NCBI GenBank assembly: GCA_963729795.1
Contig: CAVSPC010000054.1
Location: 27,412-91,411 of the forward strand
Length of the DNA stretch: 64,000 nt
Source: CAWBBA01 sp963729795
Lineage (GTDB): Bacteria; Desulfobacterota; Desulfomonilia; Desulfomonilales; Desulfomonilaceae
Direction of reading: 5' to 3'
A program made the translations under genes and the position numbers. How positions within the stretch are numbered: position 1 is the stretch's first letter; every line of letters starts with the position of its first letter. The notes under the pieces were generated by a model. The model did no database searches, was not told the DNA's origin, and saw nothing but the letters and a program-made list of their open reading frames with translations. Below, piece by piece: positions 52,607 through 61,835 of the stretch.

Positions 52607-53486
52607 AAGAACTATCCAAAATCCTCAATCGCCGAAATCCTTGCTCGACGTTATTGAAAGGCACTCCCAACTTAGACTGGGTTAACTCACTGGACAGGGA
52701 GGCATCTGGTTGTAACAACAGTTGCTTTCGCTTGTTTCCGGCTTCGACAGCTCGGAGCAAACGCGCGTTCAATCCAAATTGCAGAGCATAGCATCCGAAA
52801 AACTCGTACCGATTCACACGCTGAGGGCCTGCCGTATGAAAAATCCCTGTCAGTTTGTCACAAGCGATCTTTTCTAACATTTCCGCAAGATTGTCAGCAT
52901 AAGTAGGGGTGTTAAACACGTCTGTGAAACAATCCACGGGTCGACCCGATTCCAGTTCCGTGGATAACCACTGTAGAAGTGGTGACCCTTTGCCGTAGAT
53001 GCCACCACTTCGGCAAATTGCAGCATTCGACAATTCTGCTTGAACAAGCTCTTCTCCCAACAGTTTGCTCTTACCATATATCGTGGCGGGCACTGCCGTG
53101 TCATTTTCTGTATACCAGCCGTTGAGGCACTCAAAAACCAAATCCGTGCTCAGATAAATCATGGTGGCGCCAATCTCACGGCAGGCACCTGCCACATTCT
53201 TGGCGCCACCTGCATTGGTTTCATAGGCCTCTTCCGGATACATTTCGCACTGTTGAACATTCTTGTTGCCCGCTACGTGGACAACTACTTTTGGAGAGAC
53301 ATCGGCCAACGCTCGGAAAACCATGTCACGGTCACGTATGTCCAGCCTGATTGACGGAATACTGACAACTAAGTCAGCCGGTAAAGGGCTTTGGAAATGA
53401 GTCAGGATTACCGAATGATTCTTACTAAAAAATCTTGCCAAATTTCTTCCTACGAAGCCACTTGCTCCGACCACGATCCACGTCAC
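52569..53486 (-). CDS. RmlD-like NAD(P)-dependent sugar reductase (extended SDR)
   Basis: Starting at GTG 53486 the protein begins TWIVVGASGFVGRNL, the glycine-rich NAD(P)-binding turn, and has STDLVFECLNGWYTENDTAVPATIYGKSK, with the YxxxK catalytic pair in YGKSK. This is the dTDP-4-dehydrorhamnose reductase family. AGAGGG six bases before the GTG supports this start; an ATG at 53522 is the alternative. A longer open frame upstream would run into the ABC-transporter gene and is unlikely to be translated. The product is a deoxysugar precursor for the polysaccharide. Confidence 0.82.
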   Translation of the reverse strand: MTWIVVGASGFVGRNLARFFSKNHSVILTHFQSPLPADLVVSIPSIRLDIRDRDMVFRALADVSPKVVVHVAGNKNVQQCEMYPEEAYETNAGGAKNVAGACREIGATMIYLSTDLVFECLNGWYTENDTAVPATIYGKSKLLGEELVQAELSNAAICRSGGIYGKGSPLLQWLSTELESGRPVDCFTDVFNTPTYADNLAEMLEKIACDKLTGIFHTAGPQRVNRYEFFGCYALQFGLNARLLRAVEAGNKRKQLLLQPDASLSSELTQSKLGVPFNNVEQGFRRLRILDSSYAETIAIHHKVG

Positions 53487-53538
53487 TGCATGCCCTCTTT
53501 TTACCTTCCTGGATTGCTTCATGTTCTCGTCACTTGTG

Positions 53539-54827
53539 TTATTGACAATCCGGCCACTGACCGACCAATTCGTATGTCCATTGCAAATAAGGAAGTATGT
53601 ATGCTTCCTTATGGGCTCGGAGCCTGGCGCTTCCTGTTTCCAACAGCTCAAATGCAAGGACTTGAACATTGTCGTAAATGTTTTTGAACACAACTCCTGA
53701 ATGGAGCCTTAGGAAGTACTCTCCCGGACCCAGCCAATCCCCCGGCACGACTACTTCGGTAACGTAATGGCCTGGCACACGTTTATTAAGGAGCTCAACA
53801 TTCATGTCCGCGTCTTCAGTGCTGATAATAGGTGAGCCGTCCCAACTATGGATTATCGCGGAAATTACTGCACCGGCGATTGGCTCTCGAACCACGTAAT
53901 GGATACGGATTCGGAACCCTCGCCTGACGTCCAGAAGCTCCCCTTCGGAAAGAATTTCACTGCTAAGGATTTGGATCGGGTTAGAGTTCAACTGCGGGGC
54001 TTCCCATCGCCGAGTTGCCAAGCCTGATTTTTCGCAGGAGCCAGGTCGGGACAATTCTGCCATATATGCTCTGACGATTGAAGTGGACGTACCTGTCAAA
54101 CGAAGGATACCATCGTCAAGCCAAAGGGTCCGGCCGGTCAGTGTAGAGATGGATTCGAGGTTGTGGCTCACTAGAAGTATCGTTCTTCCAAATTTTGTAA
54201 CTTGATTCATTTTGCCGAAGCACTTCTTTTGGAATTCTACGTCACCGACTGCCAAGACCTCGTCAACGAGCAGGATTTCCGATTCAAGATGCGCGGCCAC
54301 TGCAAAAGCCAAGCGAACGTACATACCGCTGGAGTAGTACTTTGCAGGCGTGTCCAGAAATTTTTCTACGCCCGAGAAATCGACTATCTCGTCAAATTTC
54401 TTGGCAATCTCCGCCTTACTCATGCCAAGCATCGCACCGCTAAGATATATGTTTTCACGGCCGGTCAGCTCTGCATGAAATCCTGTGCCGACTTCCAACA
54501 GACTGCCCACTCGACCGTACACTTCAGCGAATCCCGTTGTAGGTCTGGTCACTCGGGAAAGGATCTTCAGCAACGTGCTCTTGCCCTGCGCCGTTCCGCC
54601 CAATAATGCCCAGGACCTCACCTTGTTTGACTTCGAGTGCGATGTCTCTGCAGGGCCCAAAACATTTCTCCGTCGCTACCGGCCTTGCCGCTGAATCGCC
54701 GAAAACGGCGAAACGGTGCCTTGGCAATGCTGATCAGAGCGTCCCTGAAGGTGTAATATCGTTCCTGCTTGAGTCCTATGCGGTATCGTTTACCAATACC
54801 TTCCGCTCGAATAGCCAAATTACCCAT
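53539..54827 (-). pseudogene. wzt: Polysaccharide ABC transporter ATPase (Wzt-type), two frameshifts
   Basis: Three frames make one protein: MGNLAIRAEGIGKRYRIG...FWALQ, then DIALEVKQGEVLGIIGRNGAG, then KSTLLKILSRVTRPTTG onward. The breaks are at about 54647 and 54583; the second falls inside the Walker A motif, where one extra C separates GAG from KST. The remaining part carries the signature YYSSGMYVRLAFA, Walker B LLVDEVLAVGD, the H-loop VSH, and a Wzt C-terminal beta-sandwich that reads the glycan. Wzt powers export of a finished O-antigen. The adjacent permease gene is intact. Confidence 0.85.
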
Positions 54828-54888
54828 TTATGTAGTTTTGTCCTTGCCGGGAATTACTTTGGTCAGTTTCTCATGAGGCAATAGCTCA

Positions 54889-54915
54889 CCGCTGAGAACG
54901 CAGAGATCGCGGAGA
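54889..54915. repeat. CTCTGCG dispersed repeat, inverted copy
   Basis: CCGCTGAGAACGCAGAGATCGCGGAGA is the reverse-complement form of the TCTCCGCG/CTCTGCG/TTCTC/GCGG motif seen at 42909 and 55032. Together with the copy at 55032 it forms inverted ends around about 115 bases between wzt and wzm. Confidence 0.5.
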
Positions 54916-55031
54916 ATTCCATTTTCGCTGCACGTCTATCCGATGGAGCACAGCAAATTCTGGTCTGTACCAGTGAGGGCAATTCTGGCTTGTCCGTACG
55001 CGCCGCCGACTCACGTGGTGCTGAATTAGCT

Positions 55032-55095
55032 ATTTTTCTCTCTGCATTCTCGGCGCACTCTGCGGTGAATCTTGGTGGCCTTGTGGACGGTTACC
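55032..55095. repeat. TTTTCTCTCTGC...GCGGTGAATCTTG dispersed repeat, copy 2
   Basis: TTTTTCTCTCTGCATTCTCGGCGCACTCTGCGGTGAATCTTG, followed by a stretch with GTGGACGGTTACC, matches 42909-42968 over about 60 bases. It lies between the two genes of the polysaccharide ABC transporter. Confidence 0.65.
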
Positions 55096-55122
55096 TCATT
55101 AGATAGGAGGTATTTCGTTCCG

Positions 55123-55947
55123 TCAAATCAAGTCTGCGAAAAATTCTTCGGTTCGCTGGAAATAGGCCACACCCACAGCAAGAAATATAGCCGCCGAGGC
55201 TCCGCTCACCGCGACCAAGGGCCAAGGGCTAGTGTGAGTACCGAGAAGCGCCCATCGAAAGCCCTCGATCGGTCCGGTCATGGGATTGAGCGCATACAGA
55301 AGCCTCCATTTGTGAGGTACCATGCCCGACGGGTAGACCACGGGGCTAATAAACATCCAGAATTGTGTAAGAAAAGGTATCACATAGCGAAAGTCGCGGT
55401 ATTTGACATTCAGAGCGGCCAGTCCGATTCCTACTCCCAGGGCCGCTATCACTGCCAAAACAATGAAGATCGGTAACGCCCAGATGTTCGCTGACGGAAA
55501 TACCCCGTAATATGGCATCAGCAGCAACAGAAGGCTAAACGCGATCGCCATATCCAGAAGGCCCGCTATGACGGGAGCAGCCGGCATAATGATCCTTGGG
55601 AAATAGACCTTCGTCACAAGATTGGTCGACCCTATCAGACTATTGGATGCCTGATTTATGCTGTTTGCGAAAAAACTCCATACGAGGAGGGCCGAGTATG
55701 AAAACAGGGGATACGGCAATCCATCTGACGGTATCTTGGCCAGGGTGCCGAAGAATATGGTGAAGACAATCATACTCATTAAGGGCTGAAGAACAGCCCA
55801 TGCGGCTCCGAGAACGGTTTGCTTATAGCGGACCAGTATATCGCGCCACACCAACAGGTAACACAGGTCGCTGTAACGCCAAAGCTCCTTGAAATCGAGT
55901 TCGAATACACCTTTACGCGGCTGAATTCTTAGGAAAGGTTTTTCCAT
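55123..55947 (-). CDS. wzm: Polysaccharide ABC transporter permease (Wzm-type)
   Basis: A 274-residue ABC-2 permease with six membrane segments and the family's N-terminal amphipathic helix (FKELWRYSDLCYLLVWRDILVRYKQTVLGAAWAVLQP). It pairs with the Wzt ATPase to move the undecaprenyl-linked glycan across the inner membrane. I start at ATG 55947, six bases after AGGA. It is the first gene of the minus-strand polysaccharide operon. A repeat-rich gap of about 300 bases separates it from wzt, unusually long for this pair. Confidence 0.92.
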   Translation of the reverse strand: MEKPFLRIQPRKGVFELDFKELWRYSDLCYLLVWRDILVRYKQTVLGAAWAVLQPLMSMIVFTIFFGTLAKIPSDGLPYPLFSYSALLVWSFFANSINQASNSLIGSTNLVTKVYFPRIIMPAAPVIAGLLDMAIAFSLLLLLMPYYGVFPSANIWALPIFIVLAVIAALGVGIGLAALNVKYRDFRYVIPFLTQFWMFISPVVYPSGMVPHKWRLLYALNPMTGPIEGFRWALLGTHTSPWPLVAVSGASAAIFLAVGVAYFQRTEEFFADLI

Positions 55948-56100
55948 CAAATGTCCTTTGCCGCCGCATAATTTTCCGCGACAATTTCGGTGCGGTAGAA
56001 TTTACGCAAGCTTCGCCTTCTAAGAAAAATGCCATCCCTGTAACATGACGGCACTTTTCAGATATGCTGCATTCCATCTTGGCGTGTTTGGCCGCCAAGA

Positions 56101-56677
56101 TTAACAAACAACCGGGTAGCAAATCAATCTTCTAGTACTGATCTGCTCGTCAAACTCAGCGGGCAAAGGCCCCATGAGCACTAAGACCTCACAATCCTCT
56201 GAGAATATCGGAAATGGATCGTAGAGGAATCCTGTTGAAAAACGGCCCCTTCCCGTCAAGGGAGTCCACGTATACTGCCGTGACCTGGATTCCTTCAGAG
56301 ACAAGGTAAAGCATGGCAGCTTCTGCAAAAGGAGTCCAGCCGTACACGCTGACCTTCCGGATTCCTTCCTCGGCCAACTCCTTGAGCTTCCCAAGGACGT
56401 CCTTGCGGACCTCTTCATAAAGAGCGCTTTGCCGCCTGACAAAATTGTAGGCGAGGATGGTTTTCTGAAGAATGCCCGTGGGGGTGAGGTGATAACGTAG
56501 ATTGCGAGGGTTGGCTCCGGAGATCTTTATATATCCTTTAACAGCCAGAAGCCGCAGGGCGAAGTTGACGGAAGCGACGCTGCGGCCGGTTCGCTGCGAA
56601 ATGTGTCTTTGAGTTATATGCCCTTCATTTTCATGGACGGCATCAAGCACTTGAAATTCGAGGATGGGATCTTCCAT
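56101..56677 (-). pseudogene. EPS-type winged-helix regulator, frameshifted near its C-terminus
   Basis: The first 75 residues are a winged helix-turn-helix (HITQRHISQRTGRSVASVNFALRLLAVKGYIKI) of the MarR-like EPS-associated group found beside polysaccharide loci. The rest looks like half a Rossmann-type domain (IRKVSVYGWTPFAEAAMLYLVSEGIQVTAVYVDS). At about 56225-56240 the frame shifts by one base: the first frame stops soon after, whereas the next continues FLYDPFPIFSEDCEVLVLMGPLPAEFDEQI, which completes the fold. If not a sequencing error, the truncated form of 162 residues still keeps the DNA-binding part. It likely controls the adjacent operon or itself. Confidence 0.72.
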
Positions 56678-56688
56678 TTTCCGAGTTT

Positions 56689-56723
56689 ATTGTTCGTTGA
56701 TTTGTGTTCAAATAACAAACAAT
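56689..56723. promoter_or_regulatory. Inverted repeat upstream of the EPS-type regulator
   Basis: ATTGTTCGTT (56689-56698) and AACAAACAAT (56714-56723) are imperfect inverted half-sites 15 bases apart, just before the ATG of the winged-helix gene. This is the form of an operator for a dimeric regulator and suggests autoregulation. Confidence 0.5.
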
Positions 56724-57075
56724 CCTTCGATGCGTCAAGTCTTTTTATCTTTGATCAATAATTCCGCCATGTAATGCACTCTGCTTCCGGCGCCTTGCGT
56801 TTGTCGGGTCGGTGCTGTACATTTGTTCGTCAGACTGCTTGGAAGACGCCATGGATCGTGGTTTTGTGTAGCCGAGAATGGGCTCTGAGATAGTTGGTTC
56901 GCCTGCAACAGGACACGAAACCTCTGATGGGCTTGCAATTACCTGCTCTGGCTCCGTCTTGAATTACTGGGCGGTTCTCGAAGACTGCATCGATCCTTGG
57001 GGGGAGTAATGAATGTGATAATGTTTGGAAAGAACCATTTAGTCTTCCAGTTCATGAGGAAATCATAGCTTTGCC
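56724..57075. other. Intergenic region between the EPS-type regulator and the ligase/VWA gene
   Basis: About 350 bases between divergent genes. No gene, repeat or RNA structure was recognised; promoters for both sides are expected here. Confidence 0.4.
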
Positions 57076-59479
57076 ATGCCTGACGTTCGTGCCGTGACAT
57101 CAACTTCTACAAATTCTACGAAACTGACTCTTCGGGAAAAGCTTGTCTGGCTGATCTTTGTGGCTGCCTGTTTCCAGTTGACCTTTTTGGTGCCTTACTG
57201 GGTTGTCGTTCCCGGCGAGAGAACGAATGTCTTTTCCGGGATCGTTTGTGCTGTGGCATTGGTCTCGACCCTATTATTGACAAAGAATAGATGGGCCAGG
57301 CTTAGTCGAGGTGAAATCCTCGTATCTCTTGGACTGGTAATTTTGGCCACGGCAAGCAGCCTGACCAGCGAAACGCCATGGAGTTCCTCTCTTCGCGGCT
57401 TTGTTCTCGTCGCGTCCGGGCTGGGCGGCTTCTGGTGCTCCAGAATAATTCTAAAGAACATCGGTGCTCAGAAGTTCTTCGCATATATATGCGCAGGTCT
57501 TTTGGCATGCGTGCTTGTACTGAGCTGTTGGGACTTCTTTACCGAACGGAGCGTTTTTGACTTTCTTTACTCGAATCCGCATCCGCTGGTAAGCATGATA
57601 TTTCTACTTAGTTTCGCTCCCTTGAGCCTGGTGGCGATGCGCAAGCCCTTTATTACGGCATGTATTGGAGTGCCTCTGCTGGTGTTCGCCTATGCGGTAC
57701 TATACCTGTGCGGTTCTCGCATCGATTCGGGGGTAGTTATTTCTTCGCTGCTTATGTTCCTCGTGGCCATACTGGCACCGGTGAAATCGTACCGCACGGT
57801 CACCTTGGTGGCTGTATTGCTGCTCATGGCGTCCTGCTCCACATCAAATTACATAGAACACGTTTCGAAAAAGAGCTTTTCAAACATCGGTTACCAAGAA
57901 GGGCGGATGGAGCTATATCCATTCTCATGGCACATCGCGAAGCACCACCCTTTTCTGGGGATCGGGCTCAGATCGCCTCGCGTAAAATACCTTCAGGATT
58001 ATCAGATATGGCACCCTGCCACGAATCCGGAACTTTTCGCTACAGTCTGTCAAACAGGATATAACTTCCGAGAATATTCTCCTTTGTTTTATGGTCGATC
58101 TGGGCTTTCCGTTCTTGATTCTCTACGTTTTTGCGCTGGTCGTCCTTTTTTCCAGACTGTTCCGGACAGGTTTTGGAGCGGTCGAGGGGACATTCTTCCA
58201 TCCGCTTGCGCTTTTATTGCCTTTGGCGGGCAGCTTTTTCCACTCGCTTACCACAGACACCTTACTGTATCCTCAGATTTGCTGGTACTTCTTTATATTG
58301 CTCGGACTGATTCCTTTTCCGGCTAAACGAGAAGTTCAGTCAACCGAGAATCTGAAATTGACCTGGGCTCGACCGGCCGGGGCTGTAGGAATTGTCATCC
58401 TGGGTTGCTTCATTGGTACGCATCCGGCACTGGCTCCCGAGAACCTTGAGTCAGGAGACGTCGTTCAGTCCTATTTGAGTAAGATTCCACTGATTTCCGT
58501 TTTGATGATGCCGAAGGCCACTCAATCGAGCGCACATGTAAATACGGCCCCGGCTAAAACCGTACTTACCCGAGCAGAACCAGGCAAAAGCCCCGCGAAG
58601 CAGGCAGTCGTCCCCCGCGTTATTGAGCCGCCGGCTCCGGGTAGCCTCACAATTAATGTAAAGAATTACAAAGGGATCACCCAAAAATGGGCGCTGCTCG
58701 TCATCCTGGACAATTCGGAAACAATGGCCATTCAGACAGACAACTGGAGCCCGAACAGGGCCGCAGCGGCTGCTGATTTTGTCCACAGGCTTGAAGCCGA
58801 AATGCCGCAAGGCTCTGAGCTGGCGATCCGATATTTTTCCGATGAAGTGTCCTTGAAAAGAAAAGGGAGCAACCTCCCCTTACGGGTTAGTCGTCTTCTA
58901 GATAACTGGGCTGATGCGCCCGTGCTTGGGCTGACGCAGAGACTGGGGCAAATTGATTCCAGCGGCCGGAATAGGCCATGTAATGCCGTTATCCGTGCCT
59001 TGAGGAATGACTTTGCCATATCCGGCGACCGCGTTCCCAGGATAATGATAATGACCGACGGGCAAACAGAGTGTTCCGGTGTTGACATGAACCGGGAAGT
59101 TAAGCTCGTGAAGATGAAAGAGAGTCCGGAGATAGATATTGTGGCACTGGGCATGCCGTCGTTCAAGCAAAAGTCGTATATGAAGCTGGCTGAAGACACT
59201 GGCGGGACATTTCTCAAGATAAATGGGTCCGCAGACCTGGATTCCTCGGTGAGGAGTTACGCTCAAGTCCTGAACGCCCTGAGACAGGAACCCGTGGAAG
59301 TGGTGGGCAAAGAGAAAACCTACGCCACACCGCCGGGGAAAAAGCTCGATCTCGCGCCGGGAGAATACACAATCGTAGTGCCTTCTTCGATCAAGCCCGA
59401 TACCTCCGGAAAGCTCACTCGGCAGGTTAAGATTAATCCCGGGGAAGACCGGGAGGTCGAACTGTCTGTCGATAAATGA
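57076..59479 (+). pseudogene. O-antigen-ligase-like membrane protein fused to a VWA domain, frameshifted
   Basis: The first frame (57076 on) has about ten membrane helices and the Wzy/WaaL pattern of a periplasmic loop with RMELYPFSWHIAKHHPFLGIGLRSPR. The frame breaks at about 58035-58055, and the next continues SVKQDITSENILLCFMVDLGFPFLILY through three more helices, a proline- and alanine-rich linker, and a VWA domain with MIDAS residues in LVILDNSETM and IMTDGQTECSG. A beta-sandwich tail ends the protein. The joined product is about 800 residues. A ligase-like membrane domain fused to VWA is unusual. Export or assembly of a surface glycan or protein is inferred. Confidence 0.72.
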
Positions 59480-59655
59480 CACCGATGGCCGGCCAAGTGA
59501 TCGCATTGCAGGCTGAACTGGCTGTCGCTTTCGGAAAGTCTTGGAAACCCGGTCAGCCGCGTTGTAGCATGACGATACTTGCCCGGGAAATTTGCCCGAA
59601 ACGGCCGCCACTGCGGTATTGAAAAATGTCTCGCGTGAAGGCGTATTGAATTAGA

Positions 59656-60855
59656 ATGGCAAAAACTATTCTGCGAAGTGTATATGATTTGATGGATATG
59701 CCTGCTCGTTTGCAAATCCTGTCGGGCGGCTGTCAATCATGCAACACCGCAGCGCTTAACAGAAGTGTTGCCGCTGTCTTAGTCTTTCTTGCTGTGGCGG
59801 CGCTTCTTCTTGTACCTGCAGATGCTATGTCATTCGACCAGGAGAGTATAGTAAGGCAACGCAACCTTGAGCGGGCCTCTGATTATATGGAATTGGGAAG
59901 AGACAATTTGTTGCGGGGAGACTATCTGCGGGCCATAAGGTTACTAACTGTCTCAATAAGGGGAAATCCGGCTCCGGAAGCTTTCAAGCTGAGGGGGCAG
60001 GCGTACGATCTCTTGGGCAATTATGAGAAAGCGATATCAGATTTGAGCGAATATATAAGCGCGACACCTACGGACCCGAGCGGATATCTGCTCCGAGCTG
60101 ATGCGTACACGTTTCACGGAAAGGCCCAGAAGGGCATCGAAGATTATTCTTACTCTATCAGGTTGAATCCTTCGTCGATAGATGCTTATGTGGGAAGGGG
60201 AATTGCATACGTAGCCACAGAGCGGTATGAGGAGGGGATAAGAGATTTCAAAAAGGTCCTTTCGAAGGACCCGAAGAACTCGGACGCACTTTACGACATA
60301 GCGGTAGCCTGCATGCTCGCCAAGAGTCCGGCAGAGTCGCTGAGCTTTCTGCAAAAGGTCGTTGGTCCGGAATCAGATCCAAAATCAAAACAAAAATTGG
60401 AGACTTTGACTGCTAGAGTGAAAGAAGAAATTCGGACAAGCAAACCAACACAGGGAGGACATATTTTTTCGGAAAAGGACTTGCTCTCGGAATCGGAACC
60501 GCCAGCAGCAAAACCGGTGCCCCCGGTTGCCGCAATTCCTCCCGTCAAACCTTCTGAACCTCTTGAAAATATTAGCGGATATTGGGAAACGACTTATATG
60601 GGGAACAGAATAAAGCTCGACATCTCGCAGCACGAAGGCAAGATCATCAGGGGAGTATTTAGGATCACCAACCCATTGGGAAAAGAAGATACTTACCATT
60701 TCACCGGTACGTTCGAGAATGGGCAAATTCAGGCTTCCCATTACAGCGGACAGTCGTTCAGAGGTAGACTCGATTCTAACGGAAGGGTCACGGGAGTGTT
60801 GAGAACATCAAACGGCCAGGAAATCCCGGTAGATTTTGGTTTATCAAAGCGTTGA
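59656..60855 (+). CDS. Secreted or membrane-anchored TPR protein
   Basis: After a hydrophobic N-terminal helix (VAAVLVFLAVAALLLVPADA), residues about 75-250 form at least four TPR units (GDYLRAIRLLTVSIRGNP, GNYEKAISDLSEYISATP, GIEDYSYSIRLNP, EEGIRDFKKVLSKDP). A proline-rich linker (about 285-315) leads to a beta-rich C-terminal domain (ISGYWETTYMGNRIKLDISQHEGKIIRGVF) of a kind seen in secreted proteins. It follows the ligase/VWA gene by 176 bases on the same strand. It is probably a periplasmic scaffold. The start is uncertain, because no good ribosome-binding site precedes ATG 59656. Confidence 0.75.
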   Translation: MAKTILRSVYDLMDMPARLQILSGGCQSCNTAALNRSVAAVLVFLAVAALLLVPADAMSFDQESIVRQRNLERASDYMELGRDNLLRGDYLRAIRLLTVSIRGNPAPEAFKLRGQAYDLLGNYEKAISDLSEYISATPTDPSGYLLRADAYTFHGKAQKGIEDYSYSIRLNPSSIDAYVGRGIAYVATERYEEGIRDFKKVLSKDPKNSDALYDIAVACMLAKSPAESLSFLQKVVGPESDPKSKQKLETLTARVKEEIRTSKPTQGGHIFSEKDLLSESEPPAAKPVPPVAAIPPVKPSEPLENISGYWETTYMGNRIKLDISQHEGKIIRGVFRITNPLGKEDTYHFTGTFENGQIQASHYSGQSFRGRLDSNGRVTGVLRTSNGQEIPVDFGLSKR

Positions 60856-61061
60856 CCATTGTGAACGCATGTTGGGATGTCAAGGCAGGACACTCCGCTC
60901 CCGCGCAATCGTTTGTCGAGGCAGCGATCATCCCTTACGTAATTTCAGCGCTCAGCCGTTGTTTCGTTCCGTTTCCAGGATTGATGGCGGGATACAAAGA
61001 AGATTAACGCCATCCTTGCCAGGGACTGTTTAAACAACGCCATATTGCGAAAAGCTGAGCA

Positions 61062-61823
61062 ATGGAGCATATTTTTCTTAGTGAGGAAGACATGGCACAT
61101 ATAGATCATTCAATTTGGAAGTCCGAATCCGTTGTGGCTCATTATCTAGACCGGAAGGATTCGCGGCCATTCATCCAAGAGCAGATCGAGGTCATGCTGC
61201 GCCTGATTAAAGATCTTTGCCGTCCCGTACAACGTTTTATGGACCTAGGCTGCGGCGACGGAATACTTGCGGCTGTAATTCTGGACGATTATCCGGACGC
61301 TACCGCTATCCTTGCAGATCAATCTGAACCTATGCTTGAATCAGCCCGGGCGAAACTTCCGCGCCCGCCCGGAACGGCTCATTTCTGCGCCGTCGATTAT
61401 GCCGGGCCGGAATGGATACAGGTTGTCGCCCAGTACGCTCCCCTCGATCTCGTTGTTTCCGGTTTCTCCATTCATCATCAACCGGATTCACGCAAGCGGC
61501 AGATATACTCGGAAATCTTCAACATTGTGGCTTCAGGTGGCATGTTCATCAACATGGAGCATGTGGCTTCTCCGAGCAAACGGACGGCGACATTATGGGA
61601 TCGTGTTCGTGTCGATTCGCTGTACAAATTCGCAGTTCAGCGTGGTTCGAACAAACCGCGGTCGGCTATCGAAAAGGAGTATTTTGAGCGTCCCGAACGA
61701 CAAGCGAATCTCTTCGCCTTGGTGGAAACTCAATGTGATTGGTTGCGGGAAATCGGTTATACGGATGTAGATTGCTTCTTCAAGTACTATGAATTGGCGC
61801 TTTTCGGTGGCTGCAAACCTTGA
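61062..61823 (+). CDS. Class I SAM-dependent methyltransferase
   Basis: The 253-residue protein has motif I FMDLGCGDGILAAVIL, a following acidic residue in ILADQSEPML, motif II DLVVSGFSIHHQPD and motif III VASGGMFINMEHV. The substrate is not evident; the HHQ after motif II and the general layout recall small-molecule or tRNA cmo5U-type methyltransferases. ATG 61062 is the longest start, and a second ATG at 61092 follows GAGGAAG closely. It ends 12 bases from the convergent MFS gene. Confidence 0.82.
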   Translation: MEHIFLSEEDMAHIDHSIWKSESVVAHYLDRKDSRPFIQEQIEVMLRLIKDLCRPVQRFMDLGCGDGILAAVILDDYPDATAILADQSEPMLESARAKLPRPPGTAHFCAVDYAGPEWIQVVAQYAPLDLVVSGFSIHHQPDSRKRQIYSEIFNIVASGGMFINMEHVASPSKRTATLWDRVRVDSLYKFAVQRGSNKPRSAIEKEYFERPERQANLFALVETQCDWLREIGYTDVDCFFKYYELALFGGCKP

Positions 61824-61835
61824 AAAAAGCGCGTC

